The notes below the pieces were generated by a model. It ran no database searches, was not told the origin of the DNA, and saw nothing but the letters and a program-made list of their open reading frames with translations. From contig CM036632.1 of assembly GCA_020746105.1 (NCBI GenBank), forward strand, positions 1,922,001-1,986,000: a DNA stretch of 64,000 bases, given 5' to 3'. Position numbers and translations under genes: made by a program. Shown in pieces: positions 11,193 to 23,440 of this stretch (position 1 is the stretch's first letter; each line of letters starts with the position of its first letter). Origin of the DNA: Trogon surrucura (Eukaryota > Chordata > Aves > Trogoniformes > Trogonidae).

Positions 11193-13479
11193 CCGAGCAG
11201 CCCCAAAGGATCCACCGCACGGGACGCCAGGACCCGCCTGCCACCACCCACTCTCCATCGCCACCCGGACCGGGCACACCTACTGCCTCACGGAGGGCAG
11301 AAAAGCTAAAAGGAATAAGCGTTATTTTTGAAAATCAATATATTCACGCCGCCAGATGCCCGGTAGCAGCTGCGCTGCAGCGCTTTCAAGACTCGATCAT
11401 ATATCAGCCTATTATGACATCTTCCAACTGTACGTGTTAAAAATTAGCAGCAATATCGGAGTTGTTGGGACGGAGGGCTAAATCTCCCCGACAGCTGTAA
11501 TTAGTTCCAGAGGGTGCAGCTGTCTCCCTGCAACAGCTGAGGGGTCCGAGGGAAAAAATCAGAGCCGGTGGTTTCTGTTAGAATTAATGGCCTGACAGGG
11601 CAAGGAGAGGGGAGAAAGAAACCAAAACACGGGGCGTCTTTTCGATTTGGTGTTGTGGGGTTTGTTTTTTTTTTTTCCCTTGGTGTGTTTTTTTCTTTTT
11701 TTTTTATCTCGAGGTTCCCCACTCCATTGTAAATCAGGGAGCAAGTGGCAGTGGAAAGTACGAATTCATTACGGTAACAGAGCCTCCATCATCGGCTTTC
11801 TTGCTTATTCTAGCCCCGTTAGCAGGAGGCGTCATAAATTCATCTTGGCCCAAGTTTGCAGAATAAGGGCAGTTTTATGGGTTGTTTTTCAACGCCGTTG
11901 ACTTCTCTTTCTCCAAGGCTCCTACAAGGTCTGGCCCGGCAGCCGGAGCATCCCACGGGCAGTTTATCCTCAAAACTCTCTTGGGAGATGCTCAACCGGG
12001 GTTTTCCCCGCCAAGGACAGGTTATAAAGGGACGCTCAGAGGGTGTATTGATACCGAGGGCAAAGCAAACCTTGAGGGGGAGGAAATCTGGCTTTCCCTT
12101 GGGCTCAGAGCTGGGATTCCTTTCGGCACGGACAGACCCAGCATCTCCCTGTGACAGGGACGCAGCCGACGCTCCCGACGAAGCCTTGCCCTGCCCTGCC
12201 CGACAAAGCTGGTTGTTACCAAAAGAAAATCCCTTAAACTCCAACTCAGGAGAGCGGAATCGATTCCTTCTGTTAATATCAGACATTATAATGATGCTGA
12301 ACTCGAGATTTTCTTTTAAATTACGTTACACAGGGAAAGAAGAAACGAACCTCAGCAAAACATTTCACCACGGCAAAACCCAGTGACAAAGCCAAAACAG
12401 CGCGTTACACCTTTTCACCTCTGAGGATCTTCCCAGCACAGTTTAATCGCTGGCTAAAGCTGTTTTTCAGCGGGAAAACAACTGAAAATTCTTTATTTCT
12501 CTGTGCAGAAGACACTGGTGCTCGTGGGGAGGCTTTGGGGTCTCTCACGCACTCACGTTGTCGCGTCGCGCCGCCCGCGGTCGGGAAACGCAACGGGGTG
12601 AGAGGAGGCAGCAGGGATTCAGCAAAACCAAGCGCAGACCCTGCAGGACCCGCATCCCCACGGAGCCCCCTGCGCCCTCTGAAGACGTCGGAGGAGCCGC
12701 CTTGCACAACCAAAATGTCACTTCCACCTCCACGCCAGCGACGCCCCTATTTTCCAGTAAACCCCTACTCCCCGCTTGCGCTCGGCACCGCTCTCAAGAG
12801 CTGCAGAATCCCCTGTAGCCCTTTTGGGGGGTGTCCAAAAGTGTCTCTTACACCTTGTAAACACGACGAAACCTTTCCCACGGGCACCCCGGCCACCTCC
12901 TACACCTTCGGCCAGGGTCCACGGTGACTTACACAGCCCGAAAACCCAGTCCAGCCCATCGCCAGGTATAAAGCCCAGTCGCTGTGACACAAATGGGAAA
13001 TAAAACGGGCAATCACATAAAAGAAAAAGGAAAAAGAAGAGGAGCAAAGGCTGTATTCTTGCATTCCTGCAGCCAAATAACACCAAATGGGAAGCGCCGC
13101 CTCCATCAGCAACACCACCACGACAAATCCAGGCTACGCGTCGGGGTTTTTTTCAACAAAGTGCTACTATAATTGGAATAAAAGTCCTTAAGCGAACGTG
13201 ATTTAATATCAGAGTCCAAAATAAACCTGATCGGTTTGGGTGTTTTTTTTTTTTTTTCACTCCTTCAGCAGGCAAAACTGCGATTGTTGTTTTCTTTCGT
13301 TGTTGCAGCCTGTTTCCAGCGCTAAACACTTCTTAGTTTCGCAGCCAAAGCCCCGCCGTTCAGATTTACGACGGCTGGCGTTTTATGAACTATCCGCCGC
13401 ACGACGATATTTTTTGCAAATCCACATTCCACAAACATCGCCGCGCTTGAAGTAAAGCTTCCCGCTCGGCTAGGCCGGG

Positions 13480-13760
13480 CGCTCAACAATACCCTCATTT
13501 TTAATCAGTCATCTGTTTCTCATTTTTAAGTTTATCACACTCGAAAAAATACTATAATTTCTGGAGCTGTAAAGGAACCTACAAACTTTGGTCTCAGAAA
13601 TTTCATTTCGAAGGCATTAACTCATTTTGAAAGTCCCTTGGCTATTTAAGGTGTAGAGTTTCCATTAGCAGAATAAACTCCGCGGAGTATGGAGCGTAAT
13701 GTTCTTATGGAAAACAGTCCCTTCCCCTAATTATTTAGTCTAGCAGGGAACGAAAATAAT
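13480..13760. other. AT-rich unique segment, candidate conserved noncoding element
   Basis: About 280 bases of AT-rich, repeat-free sequence (for example TTTTTAATCAGTCATCTGTT and AATTATTTAGTCTAGCAGG) between GC-rich stretches of the last LMF1 intron. No frame or repeat explains it. Conservation is inferred from composition only. Confidence 0.25.
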
Positions 13761-14416
13761 TAAGTCTCAAAATTCCCTTTAGAGAGGAGGTGGGGGGGGG
13801 AGAATACGGTAGGAAAATTAACTTTTTTTTATCGATGGGAGCCAGGTAAAACCCGTAGCTGGAAGGTGGGAGGGAAGGTGAGTTCCAGGTTTGCAGCAGA
13901 CGGGTTCTGGCTCACAGGTGAGGGGCAGGGATACCCTTCAGAAACCATCAGAGCTATAACCACCCAAAAATTATCTTTTCTTTCCAGGTGTTATGGCTCC
14001 AGGCTCAAATGCAAGGCTTTTATCCACACCTGAAATGAAATTATCACCAAAAGGCGATCGCTGGCTGTAAGTGGCTGAGGATGCCCGCACCCAGCGCTCG
14101 CTTAATAAGGTTTATAGATTAAATAATAGATTAAAAAATAAGTATATGCTGCTAACTACATCTTCTTCCACTTCTTGCACTCAGATTGGTGGATGCGGTT
14201 CAATCCCCCCGGCTTCTTGCCATGGGTGGGCTCAGGGAGCTCGCCAGCCCCGCCGGGAGCTTCGACGTGCAATGATTAAATGTTCAAAATTAAAGAAATG
14301 GTGGTTTTGAAACTTGAAGGGGAAAAAAAAAACCAAAAATCCAAGACCACAAACAAAAAAAACCAAACCCTGTTCAGATCACTTCAGCGCAGCCGAAGCG
14401 CTAACAGCAAAGGAGG

Positions 14417-14468
14417 AATAATGTAAATATAATGTAAATAATGTAAATAATGTAAATAATGTAAATAG
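14417..14468. repeat. Short tandem repeat (AATGTAAAT)n
   Basis: About five near-perfect copies of a 9-11 bp AT-rich unit (AATGTAAATA) run from 14417 to 14468. Confidence 0.85.
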
Positions 14469-15929
14469 CAACAGGAATCGGCGGCTGACGTGAAAGCCCG
14501 GCGGAGGATCCCACCCCGAGCCCACCCCCCCCGCCCTCGCCTTCACTCCTGGGGAAAAAAATCCGGGTGGTGCCAACGTGCCCCGTGTTTGGATTTGGCT
14601 CGTCAAAACCCCAAACGTGACCCTCGACCCTGGATCCGCAGCGAAACAGGGCGTCGGGTTTTGCTCTGAGCCAAAACGAGCGTTGGTAAATTGGTTTTGG
14701 TTGGTTTTTTTTTTACCTTACGCCACCCAAAAATACACTAGACCCATGAAAAACTTATAAACTAACCATGATAAAGATGTGCTTTTGGTTTCGCTTTAAA
14801 TTCCCGAACATTCCGCTTCCTCACCTGTTACAGAACACAAGAGAAAAAGAGAAAGCTACTCCCCGCCCGGAGCAATGCAGCGTTATCCCAGCCACGTCCC
14901 ACTTCAGTATTTTCATTTTAAAACGAGTTCACGGCTTTGTAATTTTTTTTTTAACGCCACCGATGCCGGGAAGCAAAGAAGAGGCGCGTCCCGTCTGCAG
15001 CGGAGTCTGGGAAGGCGAGATGCAATATAGGTTTTCTTGATTTTTCCAGTGTCTTGTTTTCAGCCTCGGTCGCAGTGAGTACCAGGAGCAAGGTTTACAG
15101 CACCGGGGGACACGTGGTAATAAACAGCTCTGGGATTACCGAATGCTTCTGTCGCTCCGCGATCCCTGGGAGCCGTTAATTGGCAGCAGCCTCCAGCTTC
15201 TGGCTGCTGGCACCAGGGGACACCTAATTCAAACTGGTGACTCGGTGTCTAAAGGTCCCAGGTTCTGCTAAACTCCCCCCTCCAGGGACAGCCTGTGCTC
15301 AGGTCTGACTTTCTTTCTCCTTTTTCTAAAAATAAATAATAAAAAAAGCAGCGTGAAGGAACACCGCACACACCCCTTGGTGAATTCACGGTGCCGAGCC
15401 TCGGGGCCACGACCAAAGTTTGGAGAGACACGGTTGATGAACCCACCCAAGACGGAGCTGACGCAACGCAGGTTCTCTGGTCGCTCTTCCATCACTTGCC
15501 CCAACGAGCTCCCAAAGGACTCAGCTCCAGCCAGGCAAGTGACCTCTCTCACTGGGCTGGATTTGTGCCCACTGCGAGCTCTGGCGTTCGTTAGCACCCT
15601 AATGAGGCACCCACCGCCTCCGCCGAGCAAGCCGCGCTGCGCTCCTTGCTTGGCCACCAGCAAGGTGCCACCTCCATGGGGTCTTCTGAGCGGCGTCCCC
15701 CAAAAAGGAGGTGGCAGGGAGCAGCGGGGAGGTCGAGCTCGCTGCCATGAGCTGCAGACCCCACCTCAGCTGATTGGTGCACGTGCAGTCAAACGAAGGT
15801 CCGTAAAAACAAAGAGAAAACGCGGCCAAGATGGGAACACAACCCGGAGCAAAGAGGTTTCACGTGCTCCTCTCAACACCGCCGAGCCAGACCAGCCGGT
15901 CGCGGAGCATCGGTGGGCTGCTCCTTCGC

Positions 15930-16020
15930 AGAACCACAGAATCACGAAGTCATGGAACTACTGAGGCTGGAAAAGACCTCTCAGATCACCAAGCCCAGCC
16001 TATGACCCAACACCACCACA
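15930..16020 (-). mobile_element. CR1 LINE 3'-end fragment, minus orientation
   Basis: On the plus strand GAACCACAGAATCACGAAGT is followed by GGCTGGAAAAGACCTCTCAG and ATCACCAAGCCCAGCC, the reverse complement of a CR1 3' end. Confidence 0.8.
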
Positions 16021-17471
16021 TCAGCTTCCATGGGAAGCCAACCCCAGCGCAGCTAATTGGAGCTAAAACCCCTCCAAAAACATTATTAAAGCTGTATCTG
16101 GCCACGGCAAGGGCTGTGCTGGTGGAGCCCAAGCTCGCCTGTTGTAGCAATAATTAATCAAGGCTCCCCAGAGCCTCCTCCTGGACCGGAGCCAACACGT
16201 CATTATTTGTGTGTAATGGACCCGCTGCTTGTGTAACCCAACAAACTGCGACAACACCCTAAAATGTACCTTGAGCCATAAACCATCATTTACGGGAGCT
16301 CCGGTGCGGCTGTGAGCGCCTCTGGGCCAGGGACAGGATCCAGCCCCGTGCCCTGGGGATGCTGGCTCGCTCTGGATGGGAAAACAGGTCCTCAAATGAG
16401 AATACGTGCAAAAACCCCCCAATAGCTTTTCTTACGGTGGTCTTGGCTCCTGTACCTGGAGGGAGTAAGTCCCTTCAGCCTGTACCGACGCTCTGATGAG
16501 GTGCCTGGGCACTACGAGGGGGCTGGATGCCTGAGGAACTCCAGAAATACTCAAACGTGATGGTGGGTAACTCACTCGTGTTCCGTGTTTCTGCTCTGTC
16601 TCTCTGCAGGCTACATACAGACACGCGTTCAGCTCGGAGCATAAAACCACCTTGGGTTTACACATTTATACCATCTCGGGATGTGCAAACCATCTCAGAG
16701 GAAGAGATGTGGGCAAAGGCGGAATTTCTGAGGGTCTCAGCTGGAAAAGGAGCCTCTCCTCTGGAGGTCTGGGGGATGCGCCGCGCCGAAAAACATCAGC
16801 AGGGTTCAAGGGGAAGTTCATGTCACACGGCGCCGCGAACCTCCATCCCTGTTTGCAGCGCATCCTAAGAGCCTCAAACGGAAAATATTAGCAAGAGCAT
16901 ACTATTACTTGAGTTGATCCAAAACTCCCTTAAAATGTTTTCTCAGCTAAAAATAACTTCATCGGCAAAATAGACACTTTTGTCAAAAAAATTCCTTTTG
17001 TAAAAAACCTCGGGGTTTTCATCCCTGCCTTTCGCTTGCTGTTTGCTTTGTCTCCTCACTGAAAACACAAACACTTCCAAAACAACCGTCCACAAAAACA
17101 ATCATTTCTGCAGGACTCTTTTTGTCTTCAAAAGACCTCAGTAGACGGTAGAAACGGCATTTTCGATCCGAGCTCGCAAAGCGATGATGGCAAAAAAATC
17201 TAAAGCTGCTGGGCAGGAAACCACCTCGGCCGACACGATTTCTGTCCAAGAGAAACAACGCCGAGCCCTTGGCAGACCTGTCTGGGACCGGGATCCACCA
17301 ACGGGTCCTTGTGTCCCCACCAGGAAGGCACCGAGGTGCCAAGAGCTCTTCATGATGTCTTCATACTAAACCCACCCTGTTTAAAGACCACCTGGGTATC
17401 ACCAAATATACCCAAACCATCAACCAAAGAGAACCCAAACCATCAGCAGGGAGGGTAGAGGTAGAGAGGGT

Positions 17472-17702
17472 AGATTTAGGGTAGTATCAGGAAGAAATTC
17501 TTTTCCGGGAGGGTGGTGAGACCCTGGCACAGGTTGCCCAGAGAAGCTGTGGATGTCTCATCCCTGGAAGTGTCCAAGGCCAGGTTGGACGGGGCGTGGA
17601 GCAACCTGGGCTGGTGGGAGGTGTCCCTGCCCATGGCGGGGGTTGGAACTGGATGAGCTTTAAGGTCTATTCCAATCCAAACCATTCTGTGACTGTATGA
17701 AC
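17472..17702 (+). mobile_element. CR1 LINE 3'-end fragment (about 230 bp)
   Basis: Typical CR1 3' UTR text in plus orientation: GGAAGAAATTCTTTTCCGGG, CTGGCACAGGTTGCCCAGAG, GTGTCCAAGGCCAGGTTGGA and a final TTCTGTGACTGTATGA. It sits about 80 bp past LMF1 exon 17784-17896 in the transcript, in antisense orientation to the gene. Confidence 0.92.
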
Positions 17703-17783
17703 AGAAACCACACGTACACATCCAGGAAAGGAACAATACGGAGCCCAGATCTTTCCACCCCCCTCGGCAATACCACAGCTTAC

Positions 17784-17896
17784 CGTGGCGGTGCTCTGCC
17801 TGCGAACGGGTTCGTTGCCAACAGGGACAAGGTCTCCTCTTCCTGGGCCAGCAGCTTCCCAGCCAAGTGGATTATCCATTCGTTTTGCTCATAAGT
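17784..17896 (-). CDS. LMF1: LMF1 penultimate coding exon (113 bp)
   Basis: This short exon has no long open frame of its own and was found from protein similarity plus splice sites. On the minus strand, after a CTCAAG acceptor, it reads TYEQNEWIIHLAGKLL and then LSLLATNPFAGRAPP. It ends in CG before a GTAAGC donor, and that CG joins the G of the last exon to make Arg. The blocks match human TYEHNDWIIHLAGKLLA and LSLLAHNPFAGRPPP. It enters in phase 0 and leaves in phase 2 (37 codons plus 2 bases), equivalent to human residues 473-510. It belongs to the luminal C-terminal domain. A CR1 fragment lies about 80 bp further along the gene, in the following intron. No stop or frameshift is present. 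Confidence 0.94.
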
Positions 17897-20539
17897 CTTG
17901 AGGGAGGAATAAGAAACATGGACGTTAGGCACTGCTAGGGTTGTCATGTTGTTAGCATGAAAGGCTTCTGTGTGAGATTACAACTGATTCGTGGAGGAAA
18001 CAACAAACTTCCCGGTGTGGCAGGGGACAAACCCCCTGGGATCCAACCCCTTGAGGTCCAGGCGGAGGACCTCTGGCATCCATGGGGAGCAGGGAGAGCT
18101 TCGTGAGCTTGTCTCGTCTGGAAACCAATCACAAGGGTATGGACATGGCTGAAGTTGTGCAAGTTGCAACGGTGTCATGAGTTATTCGTTACCTGATCTG
18201 GGATGACCACGTGCATCCTCCCAGCCTGCCCCAGCCTCCATCTCAGGCATCCCCAAAGGAACTCCCATCACAGCTGACGGGGTGAAGAGCGTCCCCAGGG
18301 CCAGCGGTCACCTCTCAGCTGATGGTCAGGGATGCATCTCCACCTCCACCCAGCCCAGACAGCGACTACTGCTCGAGGGGTGATGCCTGGAGGGGGGCAC
18401 TTCTGCCAGCCCTGCATCCCCGCGAGCCCGTGGCTCCGCTTTGTCCCAGCGCCAGGGAGAAACCTCCAACGGGTGCTGTCAGTAAAGCGCGGAGCATTGC
18501 CCGTCAGGGAGAGGTGCAGCACCCACAGAGCCCTCCCCTGGGTAGGGGGCACCCAGTGCCCCCAGTTCTCCCCGACACCCATCAGGTGCTGCTCCCGCTC
18601 CACCTTGCATCACAAATCTCTTTTCGACTTTACACGCATCTACCACAGCTGGGGGGATGTTCTTGCCCATTCTGGCCCCCGAACGCTTGATTTCATCATT
18701 TCTTTTAGCGGCAAGCTCTGCAGAGGAACGGCAACACCGCATTTCGAAAGGACCACCCATCACTTTGAACCAGGGGCTGCTTTCCCCTGTTGCGTTGTCA
18801 GAGATAAAACAGAAGAAAGTGATTTCTCTATTCCCGTTTCCTTTCTCCTCTCGACTTCCTTTAATCTAATCTGTCCTCTCCCCACCCTGTGCTGGTGCCA
18901 CAGACCCCGACTCTGCGTTTATCCCCCTCCAGGGATCCACGCATCTCGTGCTCTTCGCAGGGAATCTTGCTGAGGCTCCATAAAAAAAAAGCATTTCCCC
19001 TTCTGGTGCCTTCCTGTGCCTTATACTTCCATTAAGATTACTTTTTATTTTTCCCCTCTCCTTTTTCTTTTCCTAACGCGTCCCTAAATGGATTTTTTAA
19101 TGCAAGCAGTAGGGGACACTGTGGGAAAGCGAAACCCGGCAGCTGTACCTGCAGGACTGTGACTAATGCAGAACATCACGGCGAAGTTACTCCGCAAAAT
19201 CTTTTCTAACGGTGAAGTTTGTTATTTCCGTTGCTAAGGGAAACAGAGGAGAGGAAGGAGATGGAAAACACCAAACACTGGTGGGAAGGCAGCTCTACCT
19301 CGCAGGGTTTCTGACCCGCGCTCATCCCGGTTTAGAGGAAAACCACAGCTATCACACGCAACAACTTTTTAGAAAAGATCACTCTCCTCCTCCGCCTGCT
19401 TCTGTCCCGCCTCGACGCACGGCTCATTCCATCTGTCCCCTCTCCCAGCTGCCCCCCAGCACGGGCGGGTGGTGGGAACCTCCCGAGAGGTGCCAGATGA
19501 TCAAATATCGCCAGTCAAACCTCCAGCATCCCGTGCCTCCCTGGACACCCCTTCTTTAAAAGCGCTTTTATCATTTTAAGGGCTATTTCTAGAAGAGCCT
19601 GCGAGGCGTGAGGCTTCCTGCCTGAAAACTGGGGTGAAGCTGGAGAAGAACACGAAGAGAAATGAGCAGACTCATGGAGCCAGAGCTGTAAGGAGGACCC
19701 CAACTCTCCAAAGCCTGACTCCAACCCAGGAGGCTCTGTACCGGTGGAATCGGCTCCCCGGCTCACATGGTCTCCAAATTGTTAATTAGCAGCTGCAAGC
19801 ACACGAGAGTTGGACTTCTGGTTTGTAAAGTGTTTTTCTTGTAAAATTTACAACATGTCTGGCCCCAGCAAAGTCTGCAGTGAGAAATTTCCACCCGGCG
19901 CAGCTGCCCACGCTCCCCCCAGCGCGAGGACTCGGCTGTCGAGCACGGGCAATGCTGGGAGCGCGCAGGAGCCGAGCTGCGCTGACGGCCGTGCTGTTTA
20001 ACTCATTACTCTGTAAAGCAATATGGTGGCCAAAGGAGAGAAAAAAAAAAGTCTGGGAGATCTGGGCTGTGTCCAGGGAAGCATCACACCACAGGGTGGG
20101 AAGGTGACGGCTCCTCTGTCCGTGGGTCCAGTGAGACCTGGACCTGAAAACCATTTGCAGAGCTCCCATCCCCACGATAGCGGGGATTCAACATGTTGAA
20201 CTCTGCTTTTGCCAGCTCTGACTGTGCAAAACAGGGGAGTTAGAACTAGAACCGCCCAAGGGATTAATAGAAAAGCCAGGATAGATGCCCACGCTGCTTC
20301 AGGGCGAGCACACACGCGCTTATTGGGTTCATCTTTAGGTTTTGGATCGTCACCGAGCCCAACGACTGGCCCTGCCCCAGAGGTGCAGGTCCCCAGGCTG
20401 CTCTGTCTCCACCAAGAAATGGGCACGGACCAAGACTCCTCCACTTGTCTCCTGCCCTCCAAAAACTGGGGCTGCAGCTCCCAGTGCTGGCCCGTGCTTG
20501 GATTGCTGGGGAACCAGTGCCTCACGCGGTCCCCTGCTG

Positions 20540-20577
20540 CAAGCTGCCGGTCGGAGAACAAGCTGCCGGTCGGAGAA
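20540..20577 (+). repeat. Perfect 19-bp tandem duplication
   Basis: CAAGCTGCCGGTCGGAGAA occurs twice back to back without a mismatch, which suggests a recent slippage or duplication event. Confidence 0.95.
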
Positions 20578-23319
20578 CGCCAACATTTGCCCCGAGCTGC
20601 GCAACTCACCGCCCGACCCTGAGCAGAGCATCCCTGGGGAGGTGCAGCCCACCACAGATGCGGACATGACTCTCTCCTTTACCTTTTGCGGGTTGTCTTT
20701 CTGTTTTAGCCACTAACAAACCTAAAGACACAAACCCCATCATCAGCCCAAGTCCTGCACTCGGAGCTGAGCTTCACGGCGCGTCCCGGGGTACGGCCAC
20801 CTCGCCAGAGCAACGCGGAGACCTCTCTCCAACTGTTTGTATTCCCTGACCTCCCCACCTATACGCTCCACCAGTGTATAAACACAGCGTTCTCACCTTG
20901 AAGACATTAACTTGTATACAGAAGTATTTAATAACTTGACAATTCAAAACCGAATCGCCGCTAAGTCGGGCACCAGCGAGGAGCTGGGGGCAAACCAGAC
21001 GCGGCAGCGACGAAACTCCGCAGAGATAACAGAGTAGAAAGGAATACAACCATGGCCAAAAACACATATAAAAACCACCCGGTGCTACAGGGAACATGTT
21101 CCCAACTGAAATAATAATAATAAGAACCCTTTTCCTCTAGCTTTAATTGGTCATTTAATGAAAAAGGACTGCGGATTAGTGTGGCATTTTATTGAATCTC
21201 GGTCCTGGCACAGGCGCACGGGAGGAGGTAAGTATGAGATGCACATGTGGAAACAGCTGGAAACTTGGCACGGGAGCCCGGCGTTATTACTTCACATGGT
21301 TGGGAGCCCTCCGTGGTTTCACATCGGTGCGTTAGGGTCGGACGACAAGAGGGGGAGGTTCAGGTTTCCCGCGTTCTGTCGTACAGGGCGTTTCTCGCAT
21401 CGCAGCCCGCCCGCTGCGGGACCTAAGCGGCACCGCCGCCACCCGGGGTGCTTTCACCCAACACTCATGTTGCTGTTTGCTCGGCTTCTGTCGCTCCGAG
21501 CCTTCAACTGCTGCCGTTCTGGGAACTGGAGCTATCGGCTGGAGAAATATTCCATCTCCCACAGAACAGAGGGCGCACCTAATGCGACTCCTTTGCTTTT
21601 CAATAATATTCCAGCTCACCGCTGTTTGCCTCTATCACGCTACCCAAGCGACTTCACCGAGGAAGGTCAAAGGCTACGTTAGGTGGCATCACTCCTCGTT
21701 ATCTCCAAGAACCACATCCCCTTCTTCTTACTCATTTCCCAAAGAGACAAGCCGTTTCTCCGTGGGTCCGGCTCGACGTACGGCATTTCATCGGGGGCTT
21801 TTCCTCTCTAACAGCCATCCCCCAGCCCGTCCTGCGAGAAAACGGTCCAGGCTGAGGAACAGAAGGTGGAGCAAGACTTTGGGAACCGGCTCGTAGATCT
21901 TGCCTCGACGGGGAAATCGCGCACCTGGCACAGCTCCCGTATCACCTCTGTATTTGGAAAGAAAAGTCACTTTGTTCCAGAACGGAGTCTAGACAGGGCG
22001 ACACGACAGCCACTGCAGACAACAATCACTCCCAGCACGGACAAGGTCTTGCTCTGTATTTAGACAGTCTGTGGCACGATAGGCTATCAGGCTTATTTGG
22101 GTTTCTGGGCACTTCCATCACGATATTGCTACTGCCCCTGACCCAGCCTGCAGCTCGTCTAAATGCAGCTCGGGGGTTTGAAATTATTCACAGCTACAAG
22201 GAGACAAGTAGTCACAGTCAAAAGAAGAAAATACAATTCTCCCATGCTGAACACGGACCAAAACGCACGAATGCTGCAATGGAAAACGGAAAGTGAATCG
22301 AGGTCTGTATTTTTAGAAGGGGGAAGAAAGGAAATGTAAAAGGCTGTGCTTAGTACACGCGCACGGTGTTCAGGTTTTATTACGTTACACACACCTCCTC
22401 CTCCATTCTGCTGCCCTGCAGCTTTTCCCTGTAAGCACCTTCTGTCTGCAAGACTGAGATAACACGGGCTGGGATAAAATCTTTCACAAAAAATATGAAT
22501 CTGCCTTCTCTCTACTTCTCAGCTTTTCCCGTTCGTGTGCGGTACCGTGAAGGCTCCATCACGACTCCCTGTTACCACCCAGGGCAGATCCTGGGAGCAT
22601 CAGCCCCGTTGTGGGAGTTCCTCTCTTCCCTTAGGACAGCACCTGAAGTTTTAATACAAACTATCTGAAAAACAAGTGCTGTGGGTTTGCCAAGAGCCCG
22701 CAGAGCCCTGCAGCGACACGGGCCACCAGCCCGAGCAGCTTCTGTGCCAGTCCCGGCATCCAGAGGCTTCCGGAGCAGCTTCAACGCAACAAGACACGGG
22801 GCTTTAAAAAAACAACAGGAAGACGACGTTAGCTTTGCTATTTTTTCAGTAGTTATTATTTGGTAAGCACCACGAGCGTGCCTTCGCGTTGGCCAAACGC
22901 AGCCCTCGAACAGAATTAATAACCTTCATGCCATAGTAAGGAGGGGAAAAGCTTTCCCTTTGATATTTTTTCTTTATTCAGAGCACCGAAGGCTTTTCCT
23001 GGTGAAGAACAAATCTTCGGGACGATAAACAACCGGCTTTTGTAAAGTCTAAGACATCCCGCTACCAGGAAAAGTGACCAACTCGAAGCTCCAAAACTAT
23101 GAGCAGTATTTTGTTGTCCGGTTGCTATTTATTGACGATGCGGAATCCGCCCAGGGCCTGCCAAAAATCGTAACGCTTCTCGTACCAGCAGCACAGCAGC
23201 GAGCTCGGTTCTGGGTTGCAATGGCCGAGCTCCTTCTACAAACGCCCACCATGAACGAGAAGTCAGATAATTACAGGAGCGTTGCTTTAACAGTTTGTTT
23301 CCAGCTTCTGGAACAACAG

Positions 23320-23440
23320 GATATAGAATCAATCAGGCTGGAAAAGGTCTGGATGGTTGGATCATCGAGTCCAACCACTGCCCCTGCTCTGCAGAGCTCA
23401 CCCCTAAACCGTCTCCCCCAACCCCACCCCTAAACGACGC
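23320..23440 (-). mobile_element. CR1 LINE 3'-end fragment, minus orientation
   Basis: ATAGAATCAATCAGGCTGGA, then ATCATCGAGTCCAACCACTG and GAGCTCACCCCTAAACCGTC, match the reverse complement of a CR1 3' UTR. It is the same subfamily as the copies at 29349 and 33549. Confidence 0.85.

Larger units (their letters stand above)
7540..17783. other. LMF1 last intron (10.2 kb)
   Basis: Bounded by the GTAAGC donor at 17783 and the CTGCAG acceptor ending at 7540 (minus strand). It holds CR1 fragments at 11140-11192, 15930-16020 and 17472-17702, a three-copy imperfect repeat at 10161-10359, a short AATGTAAAT array at 14417-14468, and an AT-rich unique segment at 13480-13760. The rest is unique intronic sequence without a recognisable gene. 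Confidence 0.7.

Noticed and set aside
10581..11279. 232-codon minus-strand open frame
   Set aside because: It overlaps a plus-oriented CR1 fragment and has no domain or conserved splice context.
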